64,000 nucleotides of DNA from Brachyhypopomus gauderio (taxonomy: Eukaryota > Chordata > Actinopteri > Gymnotiformes > Hypopomidae): the NCBI RefSeq assembly GCF_052324685.1, contig NC_135212.1, forward strand, positions 47,706,309 to 47,770,308, given 5' to 3'. Below the pieces are notes generated by a model. That model did no database searches. It worked only from the letters and a program-made list of their open reading frames with translations, and was not told the DNA's origin. Shown piece after piece: positions 36,133 to 55,312 of this stretch (positions within the stretch are counted from its first letter, which is position 1; every line of letters begins with the position of its first letter). The translations under genes and the position numbers were made by a program.

Positions 36133-37264
36133 TCAGTGGATGATGTGCTCCAGGTATTGAGGGTGTGGATTTTCTTTGACATACTTTTGAATGTACCAAC
36201 AAGTCAGGTGAGCCTTCAGGTCTTCTTCAACCACGAAATCCATCGCAGCCTACGAGAGATACAATGCATTAACTTCAGATTACACACCGTCGTCTGAAAA
36301 CTAATACACAGAAAACGAATTTTCTCAAACAACCACTGAGTTACAACTTGAGTAACAAGAAGATAAAAAAAGCAGATAAAAAATATTTTGACCTGTGCAA
36401 TCAATAAGTATGTAATGCAATCATAGGGTCCTTACCTACCCCAAGGTTCACAACTAGCTGTTGCTTAACTATAATACTCAACCTTAGCCAGGTGCTTTGC
36501 AATGCCGCGTCCTCTGTACGCATCTGGAACCTCAGTGTGTTGCAAGTCCACCGTCTTCTTCCCCACATATTCATACAGCAGTACAGCCTTATCATATGAA
36601 CCTATCATGCAAAAAAAAAAAAAACCCATGAGAACTGTAATGGTTTTCACAAACACGGATTCAAAGCATTTGCAGACGCGCTGTAAGAAGAGTCACTGTA
36701 GGTCATTCATATTTGGGGTCTGGACAGGACTCTGAAAGTTCTTTTGGGATTATTAAATTGGTCTTAAATTTATATGGGCTTGAGAAGTCCATTTAATTTA
36801 GGTACATGTTTGTACAGATAAAAAATCTATTTCTGATCTAGCCAGTTAACAGGAAGTCAAACGAGTTCTGGCTACAGCTGAAAACAGTAAATCAATGTGT
36901 TGTTTAACAGTGACGTCAAACAAACCAAGAACACAATAAACACACTTAATGACGACATACTGACTAGCAGCTTTAGCAAACGAGGCCAAGCTAGGCTGGT
37001 TAGCTAGATAACACGTTTAGTTAGCCAACTAACCAAGTAGTAATTCTTTATTACGACTTAACTGAGTCTCTCGGTAAGTTTAAACACAAACAGTGAAATA
37101 TGTGGCCGAGTAAACATCCCTGCTAGCCCGTTAGCACCTCTAGCTCGGCTAAGCTAGCACACTTTACCGTTGAGTCGGATGCTGAATTGTCGTCGTTTCT
37201 TGTCGTGTTCAACGCGAATCGGACTGTTGATTTCAATGACATTCATCTGAGCGGCCTGGGCCAT
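36133..37264 (-). CDS. natd1: N-acetyltransferase domain containing 1 (NATD1), 3 exons
   Basis: A small single-domain GNAT-like protein whose substrate is not established. Exons on the minus strand: 37168-37264, 36483-36601, 36133-36249; 333 nt, 110 aa (human 113). It starts [20 protein letters not shown], then [40 protein letters not shown] and the acetyl-CoA loop [11 protein letters not shown] (about 62-72), then [20 protein letters not shown] and a C-terminus YLEHIIH. All junctions are GT-AG and in phase. An internal Met7 is an alternative start. The exon 2 acceptor is preceded by a 13-base homopolymer (A on plus, T on minus). Confidence 0.95.
36960..37162. other. GTTAGC/GCTAGC-rich patch in natd1 intron 1
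   Basis: Directly next to the exon 1 donor are GACTAGCAGCTTTAGC, AAGCTAGGCTGGTTAGCTAG, GTTTAGTTAGCCAACTAACC and GCTAGCCCGTTAGC followed by CTCGGCTAAGCTAGC. Part of the four-gene pattern. Confidence 0.8.
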
Positions 37265-37440
37265 AATGTCTCGGGGAGCGGTGCGGTGTCACTGGGCCAC
37301 GACTGGTTCGAGTTGGCCGATGAAGAGCGTTCATACCCGGACTGGCCAGGCAGCGAGTGGAGCACAACACTCCGTCCGAGGAAATCAGCTGTGAGGTCAC
37401 GTGACCCCGTCGACCAATGAGAACCTCCCCCCGATGTTTT
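37265..37440 (-). promoter_or_regulatory. natd1: natd1 promoter with CLEAR-type palindrome
   Basis: A perfect 12-bp palindrome GGTCACGTGACC lies at 37395-37406 and contains the full GTCACGTGAC element bound by TFEB/MITF-type bHLH-Zip factors. A CCAAT box follows at 37414-37418. It lies about 130 bp above the start codon. Confidence 0.55.
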
Positions 37441-38650
37441 GTTCCTGCGGGCCCATGGTGTACTTATCGCACTCGGCCGCTAGATGGAGACATTTTTACT
37501 AGGAAAACGAATGTGCGAAGGAGAAGGTAAACTGTACATTTTCCAACTTGATACAGGTTTACTTTATTAACATTACACGAAAGCCTACAAAACAGACGCT
37601 GCTGTCTGATGGCCCCATTTATTTTAAAAGTAACTACCACCCTTAAAAACAAGATCATATAAAGCAGTGGCACTTTTAAAAATGTTTCTTTATAACTTTG
37701 TCTTTTACTCTAGGATCAACATAAATTCAGATAGCAGTCACTAAATATAATGTGATTCGAGGACTTTAGCTTGTATTATAATGTAGCAAAACCTGATCTG
37801 ACAAACCCCCCCCCCCCCCTCCTTTTTTTCTGCTATGGCCACTGCATACCATCTGACTGCCGGTTTGCCACTGAGCTCAGGTGCCAAGGACCACAGCGCT
37901 AGAGTGTAAACCAACTTCCACAGAACTGCTTGTGTGAGCCCTGCTGGAGTGGATGTAAATGAATGAGAAGGTGGTTGAGTAGTTTGAGAATATAATTTAG
38001 TGTAAGGGACTTTGAGCCCCACTGGAAGGAGTTTGAGTATTCCTCTGGTTTGTTGATTGTTACATGAATTCTGTAAAGGCATATAAAAATATATGACAGT
38101 TCAGATTATAGTTTTGGAAAAATAGTAATATTAATGTTAACACTGCTAGTCTTTTGCTAGCAGAAAGTGGAGGGTGTTGTGCACACCAAATACCCAGAGG
38201 CCACGTTTCATTACATGCAAATACTTCCTGTGGACAGTAGAGAAGCTGATGAAGGCAGGTGAAGAGACTTGGAGACATAGAGAGTTCAAAAACGGATTTA
38301 TATCCCTACCATTGCCACAGAAGTATGCTTACAGACTTACAGACAAAAAAGGGACACAACCTTGGACCCGAAAATATGCAGACAAGAAACACACACATGC
38401 TGACGAACAATTCAGACCTACACTCAAACAGAAAATATAAAAAATCCTAAACTATTACTTCGGTACTAATGAGCGGAAACAGGAAACAACGAATAACAGT
38501 ATTGTCCTTATTACAGAATTCATATTTCCTGTTACTTATTATCGTTAGTTTTTACTTTTTAGCTTCAGTCTTGGCCACATATAAATACTTCTAGAATGTA
38601 GAAGAACAAATGCCGAGCGTATTACGCCACACCGGCTGCGCGTTCTGAGA
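37441..38650. other. intergenic between natd1 and phospho1
   Basis: AT-rich with a C-run near 37807-37820. No gene or transposon recognised. Confidence 0.5.
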
Positions 38651-38736
38651 CCACTCTTTTATTCGAACATCGTCAGCATCATATCAGCCACTGGCTTATT
38701 TATACATGTGTGGTTGGGATCTAAACATGTGCTCTT
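38651..38736 (-). terminator. phospho1: phospho1 3' UTR and poly(A) signal
   Basis: AATAAA on the minus strand at 38658-38663, about 75 nt past the stop, implies a very short 3' UTR. Confidence 0.55.
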
Positions 38737-39588
38737 CTATGGCTTCTCTTCCATGATCTTCCTAAGCCTTCTTATTATATCCTCTCCACTGGTCCACGGC
38801 ACCACGTTGGCCTTGAACTCTCCGGGTTTGGCTTCCTCCATCTCCTGGATCAGCCTGTGCATGGGGAAGTCACGGCGAGGAAACGCCGTATCCCCTGGCG
38901 ACAGTGTCAGCGACGGGCAGAAGTCATTGGCACCATCGCCCACATACAGGACCTTCTGGTACCGCCTGCCGCCTCTCTCGTATACCCGCCGGGCCGTGTA
39001 CTGCTGGACCAACTCTGCCTTGCACATGTTAACTGGGCACCGCAGGCAGTTGTGGGTGTGGAAGGGGCGGAGCTGAAGCCGCCCACTGTCATCAAAGTGG
39101 GCGGGGTTGGTGAAGACGCGCAGGAAGAGAGGCCGGAAGCCCAGACTCTGCAGCCAGGTCTCGATGAAGACCGTGTTGGCATCAGACACGCACACGACCT
39201 CGAAGTCCCGTGGCGGGCAGGACGTGAGGAAGCGCAGGAGGGCCGGGATGCCCGGGCAAGGCGGGAGACCTTCTATGGTGTTGCGGATGGCTGACGGCGT
39301 AACACCCTGCTCGGCAAGGTAGGCCAGCACCCGCTGCATGTACTCATTATACCTGCCGGGTCGGTACGTGTCTTTAAGCCAGCCAGGGAGAGAGCCGCCC
39401 GGAGCCACGCTGACCATCGCGTCATCGCTGCACTCGTCCACTAGCGTCTCGTCAAAATCAAAGAAGATTAAGAAGCGCCTGTCGTTAGGAGGAGGGGCCT
39501 GCGTGCCATCGTCATGCCAGTGGGGCTCCGCCTGTCCAGCCGGCGGATGGGGCGGGGCAAAGCAGCAGTTGAAGACGGAGTCCCGCAT
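38737..39588 (-). CDS. phospho1: phosphoethanolamine/phosphocholine phosphatase 1 (PHOSPHO1)
   Basis: HAD-superfamily phosphatase that releases phosphate from phosphocholine and phosphoethanolamine inside matrix vesicles during skeletal mineralisation. A single uninterrupted exon codes 283 residues (human 267). HAD motif I DFDETLVDE has nucleophile Asp44 and Asp46; motif II is SDANT (135-139); the final acidic motif is GDGAND (217-222). Family signatures YNEYMQRV, LRPFHTHNCLRCPVNMCK and FPMHRLIQEMEEAKP are present. The N-terminal 35 residues are Pro/His-rich with a Cys pair (NCCF). PHOSPHO2 is excluded by these signatures and the zinc-finger neighbour. A noncoding upstream exon is likely but was not located. 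Confidence 0.95.
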   Translation of the reverse strand: MRDSVFNCCFAPPHPPAGQAEPHWHDDGTQAPPPNDRRFLIFFDFDETLVDECSDDAMVSVAPGGSLPGWLKDTYRPGRYNEYMQRVLAYLAEQGVTPSAIRNTIEGLPPCPGIPALLRFLTSCPPRDFEVVCVSDANTVFIETWLQSLGFRPLFLRVFTNPAHFDDSGRLQLRPFHTHNCLRCPVNMCKAELVQQYTARRVYERGGRRYQKVLYVGDGANDFCPSLTLSPGDTAFPRRDFPMHRLIQEMEEAKPGEFKANVVPWTSGEDIIRRLRKIMEEKP

Positions 39589-40778
39589 CGTAGACAGTGA
39601 GAGAAACGTTGGGAGCTGTTTGTGTTTTTCGTGTTTTCTTTCTTAACACCCCTGTTGAAACACACGAAGGTGAAACTTGAATGTGAAAATGAAACTTACA
39701 AGAACATAAAGAGTAAAATAAAAAAAGAATGATAGAAAAAAACTCACAGTAATAATAATTACTAAACTAATTATTACTGAACTAATAATTACTAAATTAA
39801 CTATTAAGATTACCTTAACACTAATGGTTCCTCTGGGAAATTTGGATACAGTTAAAATGTACATACTCTGCACATGTATATGTGGTAAGACATTTTTAAC
39901 CTTTCAATGTAAAAATGTATTATGTAGATGCAACCCACTATATTGTCAGATTATTTTATTATACTTTAAACCAGTGCATGGGAATACACTGCTCAGGTAA
40001 TCATTCACTAAAGTAAAGTTGGAGTCGCTTTGCGTCATTCTATAGCGATTGTCCAACGACCCTATTTTGGTGTTTTGACAGTATGCATTACAATTTCTCC
40101 TGGATATTTAAGATGACAGCGTGTTCTACAATATCAATCGACAAAAACATTTCAATTATAGCGCACGAATGCCCGATTGCCACAACTTTCACTGCGGACA
40201 CGTTTTCTGAAAATCAGCCGGGACACAGGTCTATTCACCCGGTTAACATCCACTCCGAAACTCCCACAGCCCTGACGGTACCGACGTACCCTTGCGGACC
40301 ACTGATGCTTGGTAGTCACGGGTGAAAAACTCGGTATTACCACGTGTTCTAATATTAGCTAACCCTTCTGTATTACCACTGTCACCGATTTTATTTACTT
40401 TCGTAGGCTAAGACAGCAAACCCCGAAACACAAACTCACCCTGCTCACAATTGTGCAGTTATGTTACAGTGTAATTAACCAGTGACACAGAACCAGACAC
40501 ACACACAGACACACACATTAACCAGTGACACAGAACCTGATGTACACTACACTCAACAAGACACCAGTGACATGTTACCTTCAGTTTTCTGTCAGGAGAA
40601 ACCGTATCGATGCCGCTGTTTTTAAAAATCCTAGTTGGGTTTGCTGAACGCGTGATTTATAGTTGCATCCTCACCCAGCTGGCTGGACTTTACAGCCGCA
40701 CACAGAAGTGGGAGGCGCCAGAGCAACTATGCCCCGCCTTCCGCGAGGGGGCGGGGGACCTGAAGGGCTCAAGGGATG
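39589..40778. other. phospho1 upstream region
   Basis: Noncoding, mostly AT-rich; short open frames look random. It presumably contains the phospho1 promoter and any 5' exon, but no decisive signal was found. Confidence 0.45.
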
Positions 40779-40786
40779 CTCTAAAT

Positions 40787-41130
40787 CAGGGGTAATCAAT
40801 TAAATCTTTCCGCGGTCCATTTTTGGCAGATAGCTCAGACCTTAGGTCCGGGTCCGCGGTGGCGAACAAAAGTTGTTGAGCGGGGGGAGGGGGGGGGGTG
40901 GAGAACGAAAGTTGTTGAGCGGGGGGGGGGGGGGGGGCAACGTAACACTCAAATGGGTGGTGAACGTAACACTCGTTTGGAAATAAATTCTCCGGTTTAA
41001 AATATAGTCTCCCGTTAAAATTAATTTGGCATTTGGGTCCGTATCCAGTTAATCAGGAATGTGATTGGGTCCGGACAGGACGGCGTTCGGGTCCGGATCC
41101 GGACCGCGGTCCGCCATTTGGTGATACCTG
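40787..41130. mobile_element. non-autonomous hAT element (MITE) with 8-bp target duplication
   Basis: Exact 8-bp duplication CTCTAAAT at 40779-40786 and 41131-41138. The element begins CAGGGGTAATCA and ends GGTGATACCTG, so the ends are imperfect inverted repeats starting CAGG, extending to a shared GCGGTCC further in. At 344 bp it has no transposase. Inside, AAAGTTGTTGAGCGGGGGG occurs twice in near copies (about 40870 and 40910), each leading into a G-run. The 8-bp duplication and CAGG termini are typical of hAT elements. Confidence 0.85.
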
Positions 41131-41439
41131 CTCTAAATGTTCATATAATTCTAGTGTTTTATTAAATCTGCCGATTTCCTACTTTAGAGGAATCATATGA
41201 CAATTTTGATGATTTATTTAAAGTTTAATGAGAAATTGTTTTCCAAACGCTTGAAATACTGAATGAAACAAAATCTAAAAATACATTTGCTATCAGATTT
41301 AGTTTATTTAGATCTACAATGCATAAATTGCTAGTGAATAGTCTTTTTATAGGTTTTATATTTAAACTATATTTTGAGCATTTTGAACTTCTACTTCAGA
41401 CTTCCCCAGATGATGGACATGTTTCAGACACGTTTCTCT

Positions 41440-42130
41440 ATTTGCTACACATTTCCACAACCATGCTTTACTGTTGGGGGGAGGTTGTTCTCCTTACGTG
41501 CAGTGTTGACTTTTCTCCAAATATGGCACCTATAATTGTGCCAAAATAATTACATTTTGGACTCAATCCGTCAAGAGAATGGACTTCCAGAAAGCCTCTG
41601 GTTTGTCCAAGTTCTCTCTGGCAAAGTTGAAAGGGGCAACTTTGTTCTTTCTTCAGAGCAGATGCTTCTTTCTAGCAACACACGTTATCCCAGATGCTGT
41701 CAGAGAGGTCTGTATCTCTCTGGAGTTGATGTGTGGGTTTGGCCTTTACCTGAATATTTTTTTTCCTGGTGCTTCTTGGGTGTACGTTTCGATGGCCGTC
41801 CACGTCTGGGCAGTTGCGGTGTGCCCTCCATTTGTAAATCTTACAGTGCAGCTGGGATCTTTTGGTCTTGTATCTTTCCCCAGACTGATGAGCTGGCACC
41901 ATCTTCTTCCCGAAGACCTCTGGTGTCTCCTTTCATACGTGTGCATCATCTTGACCTGTGTGCTTTACACCTTGGCACGGCGGTAACGGCAATGGGTTGG
42001 TTGGTTCCCTCTCCCTTTTAATCTTGGGAACTCGTGTGTTTCACTCGAGTCTTTTATGTAATCAACTTTACCAATGCAGCTGTGGTTAATTTACTTTTGC
42101 ACAAGCCCCGATTCCATGTTTCATGCAGTC
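41440..42130 (-). mobile_element. degraded Tc1-like transposon (minus strand)
   Basis: Minus-strand translation in several frames recalls Tc1 transposase: LPRRGRPSKRTPKKHQEK near the DNA-binding linker, later ARENLDKPEAFWKSILLTD (the first catalytic Asp region) and HIWRKVN with PTVKHG. Frames shift repeatedly with stops, and the part after the first Asp block (second Asp and Glu) is missing towards 41440. No clear terminal repeats remain. The plus-strand frame of 135-161 residues across it is an antisense shadow. Confidence 0.75.
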
Positions 42131-42351
42131 TGATGGCAACTTACACATTTCCCTCAAAAGAAGTAAATGGAATTAATAAACCGACATTTCATATATAATA
42201 GCTGGTGATGACAAAATAAGAGAATCATGGTAAAACAGAAAAATCTTTAAAGCAGCACTTTAAAGTATATAAATATATATATGACACATCTGCATTTTAA
42301 ATGGTCCCATTTCTCCAAGATTTTGTAACCACAGCTTTGCGTCTTTGATCT

Positions 42352-42618
42352 TTATGCCCGCTGCGCTCTCCTCCCATACTGGTGGGCTGGTCTAGGCACT
42401 GGCTCGGAGGCTATTTTCAGCACTGGTGTAGGGAAGGCGTTGGTGTGCATGTAAGTGTGGGCTTCAGCTAGTGTGCCGGTAAGCACAGGTCCAGTCAGAG
42501 CTGGCAGGGCCGTACTCTGATCCACGCTGAAGGCCTTGTACACGCGCAGAACTGAACAGAATGGCAAATGTGCACCAAAGGTCAATGCTCTCATCTGTTT
42601 GTCCATGCGTCTGTAAGC
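42352..42618 (-). CDS. unidentified candidate terminal coding exon
   Basis: A good acceptor (TTTTCCTTTAG, minus strand) opens directly into 88 uninterrupted codons ending in TAA. The peptide begins AYRRMDKQMRALTFGAHLPF, continues with VYKAFSVDQSTALPALTGPV and ends RPAHQYGRRAQRA. Composition and codon use look like real protein rather than chance, but I recognise no family. No upstream partner exon was found before znf652. It could be the last exon of a small gene between phospho1 and znf652, an exon of a broken gene, or a chance frame. Confidence 0.35.
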   Translation of the reverse strand, partial: AYRRMDKQMRALTFGAHLPFCSVLRVYKAFSVDQSTALPALTGPVLTGTLAEAHTYMHTNAFPTPVLKIASEPVPRPAHQYGRRAQRA

Positions 42619-44598
<1,980 letters not shown>

Positions 44599-44721
44599 AA
44601 TGAATCCTCCAAGATCTTCCAGCGTACCTTCTACTCCTCTTCTGGAAAACGTGCTAATTCATTGGTGAAAGCATTTTCAACGGAACACAGTCAATTTGAC
44701 ACCACACTCATGAAAAAATGT
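44599..44721 (+). repeat. 123-bp direct repeat, copy A (downstream of znf652)
   Basis: Base-for-base identical to 46976-47098 (constant offset 2377). This copy shows no flanking direct repeat, so it may be the source locus. Confidence 0.95.
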
Positions 44722-44955
44722 TACCTTATCTATTAAGTGCCCTATAGTGGGTATGTGTGGGTTTGAACACACACAAACAAGTGTTTATTCTATATATATA
44801 TATGACGAGTCTGTATTCCCTTGTACAGACGGAGAAACTGCATTTGGAACAACTGAAGTTAGAGCTTTTAGAAATAAAGGAGCTGAACCCATAGAACCTT
44901 GGCAGCAGCAGCTGGATAAGTTGTAGGAGACTGATTGGAAGAGACTGAGAATGCA

Positions 44956-44960
<5 letters not shown>

Positions 44961-45002
<42 letters not shown>
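44961..45002. repeat. (GA)21 microsatellite
   Basis: Adjoins the 24-bp array, whose units also start with AGAGAGA, which suggests that the array grew from this tract. Confidence 0.95.
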
Positions 45003-45006
<4 letters not shown>

Positions 45007-45722
45007 GCTGAAACAGAGAAGAGAGACTGTCCCGAAACAGAATAGAGAGACTGTCCCGAAACAGAATAGAGAGACTGTCCCGAAACAGAATAGAGACTGT
45101 CCCGAAACAGAATAGAGACTGTTCCGAAACAGAGTAGAGACTGTTCCGAAACAGAGTAGAGAGACTGTCCCGAAACAGAATAGAGAGACTGTCCCGAAAC
45201 AGAATAGAGAGACTGTCCCGAAACAGAATAGAGAGACTGTCCCGAAACAGAATAGAGAGACTGTCCCGAAACAGAGTAGAGAGACTGTTCCGAAACAGAG
45301 TAGAGAGACTGTTCCGAAACAGAGTAGAGAGACTGTTCCGAAACAGAGTAGAGAGACTGTTCCGAAACAGAATAGAGACTGTCCCGAAACAGAGTAGAGA
45401 GACTGTTCCGAAACAGAATAGAGAGACTGTTCCGAAACAGAAGAGAGACTGTTCCGAAACAGAATAGAGAGACTGTCCCGAAACAGAGTAGAGAGACTGT
45501 TCCGAAACAGAATAGAGAGACTGTCCCGAAACAGAGTAGAGAGACTGTTCCGAAACAGAATAGAGAGACTGTTCCGAAACAGAGTAGAGAGACTGTTCAG
45601 AAACAGAATAGAGAGACTGTTCCGAAACAGAATAGAGAGACTGTTCAGAAACAAGAGTAGAGAGACTGTTCAGAAACAGAGTAGAGACAAGAGTAGAGAG
45701 ACTATTCAGAAACAGAGAAAAG
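45003..45722. repeat. 24-bp minisatellite, about 30 copies, znf652 3' side
   Basis: Units carry AGAGAGACTGT then CCCGAAACAGA or TCCGAAACAGA with A or G near the end. Most are 24 bp; some lack one GA and are 22 bp, and the last few change CCG to CAG. The CTGTTCCGAAACAG version can fold into a 5-bp stem with a 4-base loop. Minus-strand frames of about 290-330 residues arise from the stop-free unit. It lies 300 bp past the znf652 stop and may be in the 3' UTR. Confidence 0.96.
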
Positions 45723-46021
45723 AAAGACACTGTGCCAAATTAAATACAGAGGCAGGTTTTCATCATTATGATGAAGGTGGAATCTTTCCGTAAGAGTATA
45801 TAAGGTGTAAAATAATGCTTTAGAAGGTTGTCTGCATGTGTGTTGTTTTTCAGAGAAGGTTCGCTGAAGTCACCAGTCCTTTGTGAGTACATGTAATAAG
45901 CTTGTGTCAAGGAAAGGTGGTCAGCGGCAGAGTACTCGAACACACGGATGTTCTGCTGAGGTTCACACAAACGACGACCACAGGGGCGCGAGCGTGGCCG
46001 GCCCGGCGGGTTCGTGCGGGT

Positions 46022-52820
<6,799 letters not shown>

Positions 52821-53151
52821 CTGTGTGTGTGTGTGTGTGTGTCTCTATACAGAGAGCTATGCGTCGTCTGCACTGTTCTCTTGATGCTTGACAGTGTAGG
52901 GAGCTAAAAACGGCCAGGATCCAACGCCCTGCTCCTCCCTGGAGGCGACAGGAGGAGAGAGAGACACCTCAGCCCAACCCAGCCTGAGCCTCCATACTCT
53001 CCACATCAGGAGGAGTGAGAGGGCCAGAGAGGAAGAGGTGGCGTCTCGGCTGCTTCCTCTCCACACAGCGATGGCATAAAGCCCGCGGAGGGCCCGGGCC
53101 AACTCGGGCCACTTCAAGACGCGACCACCGCCCCGCTCCTAGAGACAGCCA
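52821..53151 (-). other. znf652: znf652 5' UTR segment
   Basis: Minus-strand DNA upstream of the ATG. A possible acceptor TTAACACAG on the minus strand sits at about 53152. The segment includes a GT run at 52822-52842. Confidence 0.4.
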
Positions 53152-54971
53152 CCTGTGTTAAGTCTTCTGAAGGTGCCTTTGTGAGAAGTCTAGCCTCTTG
53201 CAGTCAGAACAGCTGCCTGAGAGAAAGATATAACAAACACAGGAAAAGAAAAATCAATTTCAAGCCTTACTGCTAAAACACGAGTGAACTTAAAACACAA
53301 AAATTCTAGGGTTGTGTGAAATGGACAAAAAAAAAAAACCACAATACCTGCTTACAGTTCCATGATATGCTGGATATGCTACTATATTTAGTTTTTATGA
53401 GGTTTGCTTACAAGCTGGAACAAACATAATATACCCCCAACAAATGAGCACCAAAACAAAAACACTGTAATTTTATTCAATGAGTTTAAGAAGAAACTTA
53501 AACTAACATACATAAAAAGATGCAAATAATGGACTGATCGGTCCAATCGGCTAACTACGCAGTATTGTTTGACAGGACTTGCTGGTTACAGTCACTTTAT
53601 TACTGGTCTTTTTTAACAAATGTTCATGAAATATTCTCAGAAAGTGGAGATCACGACTACTTTGAGGTTACCTACAGCATCTTCTTCACACAGCAGAGTA
53701 TGAAAAGAGAATCATTATTTAAACAAGACACATTATTCACCAAAAGACAATAGTCGTACACTGGCATTGTACAAGAGGCAATATTACCTGATGGATTTCC
53801 ACAACCACTGACATTTTAAATGCAGAGATTTTCATCTTTTGAAGATCAAAAAATGATTTAATGTGACAAGGCAGCTTTCTGACATTCAGTACATTAGTGT
53901 ACGGGTGTGTTGAAGAGAGAAATGAAACTGCTGTCTGGTTAAGGTGCAGAGATCTAAAAATCTCACTACCACGCTTACAAATATAGGCGTACGCGCACAC
54001 ACACACTCACACTCACACACACACCTAACCACAACTGTTTCACTTCTGTGTGGGAGCATGTGTGAGCGACTTAAATTGCAACCACAAAGAAGCTGAGTAC
54101 AGAAAACTAACCCCCTTAAAAACACACACACACACAAACACCTGAATATTTAATACCTCAAATAAAGTCATAAAAGGCATGTGTTTCTTAAGCTGCAACT
54201 TGGCACAAAGCACATTTAAAAATCACAAATGGATAGAGCTGCATAATTGCATAAAACTACATAATTCTTTGCAAATCTAAAGTGAGCATTTTGTACCAAA
54301 TTGGAAGGAATTTTGGTGATTTTGTTTTTTTTTGTCCTGTTAATCACAGTGAACACCTTCACCTCAGACTTACACAGTCCAGACCAGTCGGCAGAAGCAT
54401 CAGAGAAGTCAAACTTCAGGGGACAAAGCCTTTTATTTTCTCCGAACTTTCTGCAATTTCTAACTGGCATCTTTAGAAAAGTGGAGGACCAAAAAATAAA
54501 TAAAACTAAATAAATAATGAAAACCATATTTTACAAAGACAGAATGAGACTCTCTTTTTTCTTCAGATTACCTCAGGATTAGAATGCATGGTGAAGATTC
54601 AGTCAACTGACAACATTGGCAGTTATGCCCTTCAAAGACATAACCACATTTTCAGTATGAGTAATATCTGTGGGACTCCGTTTGTGCTGTGTTTTTTAAG
54701 CGCATTTTCAAGGAATGTTTATAACAAGAAAACAAAAAGGATAGTAATTGTATCTTTCTGAAAAAAGCAGACTGGGGTGCACTTGCTCAGATGACCTCTA
54801 AGTGACCTTACTGACCCCTAGAGGTTAAGAATCAGGGCCGGTGTGTGGATCCTCAAAGATAAGCAAAACAAATTAACAAAACTTAAATTGAAAAGAAAAA
54901 TAACTCAGTTTAACCACACTACTCTTAACGGTCTCAGTCCTTACTTCCTGAGTCTCACGGCCTCGTCTTAG

Positions 54972-55004
<33 letters not shown>

Positions 55005-55279
55005 CATGTGCATACAGAATAGCTGCCAGTGTGTGAGCAGAGGGAGTGTGTAATAGCGCCCGTGTGTGTTTACATTACCCTTAAAGCATGCAAACAGACC
55101 AGACGACTCTACACCTCCCTCCATCAGGATGATCAATGCAGTATAAACCCACACAAACACACAGCCAGGTAGCATCTATATTCACCCACACCTATACACA
55201 CTTTTCTTCCTGTAGTCTGCAGCTTTCTGAGAATCGACACACGCGCCAAAGTGTGTGACCACACAGCATGTGCATGGTA

Positions 55280-55312
<33 letters not shown>

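Larger units (their letters stand above)
44783..46021 (-). other. znf652: znf652 3' UTR (possible extent)
   Basis: The first plausible AATAAA on the minus strand beyond the stop is at about 44783-44788. If used, the transcript would include the whole 24-bp array. No transcript evidence is available here. Confidence 0.35.

Noticed and set aside
41536-42021. 135-161-aa plus-strand hydrophobic protein
   Set aside because: Lies antisense to recognisable Tc1 transposase remnants.
44726-45730. 334-aa and 289-aa minus-strand frames
   Set aside because: Stop-free 24-bp minisatellite units; no start context and no protein-like composition.
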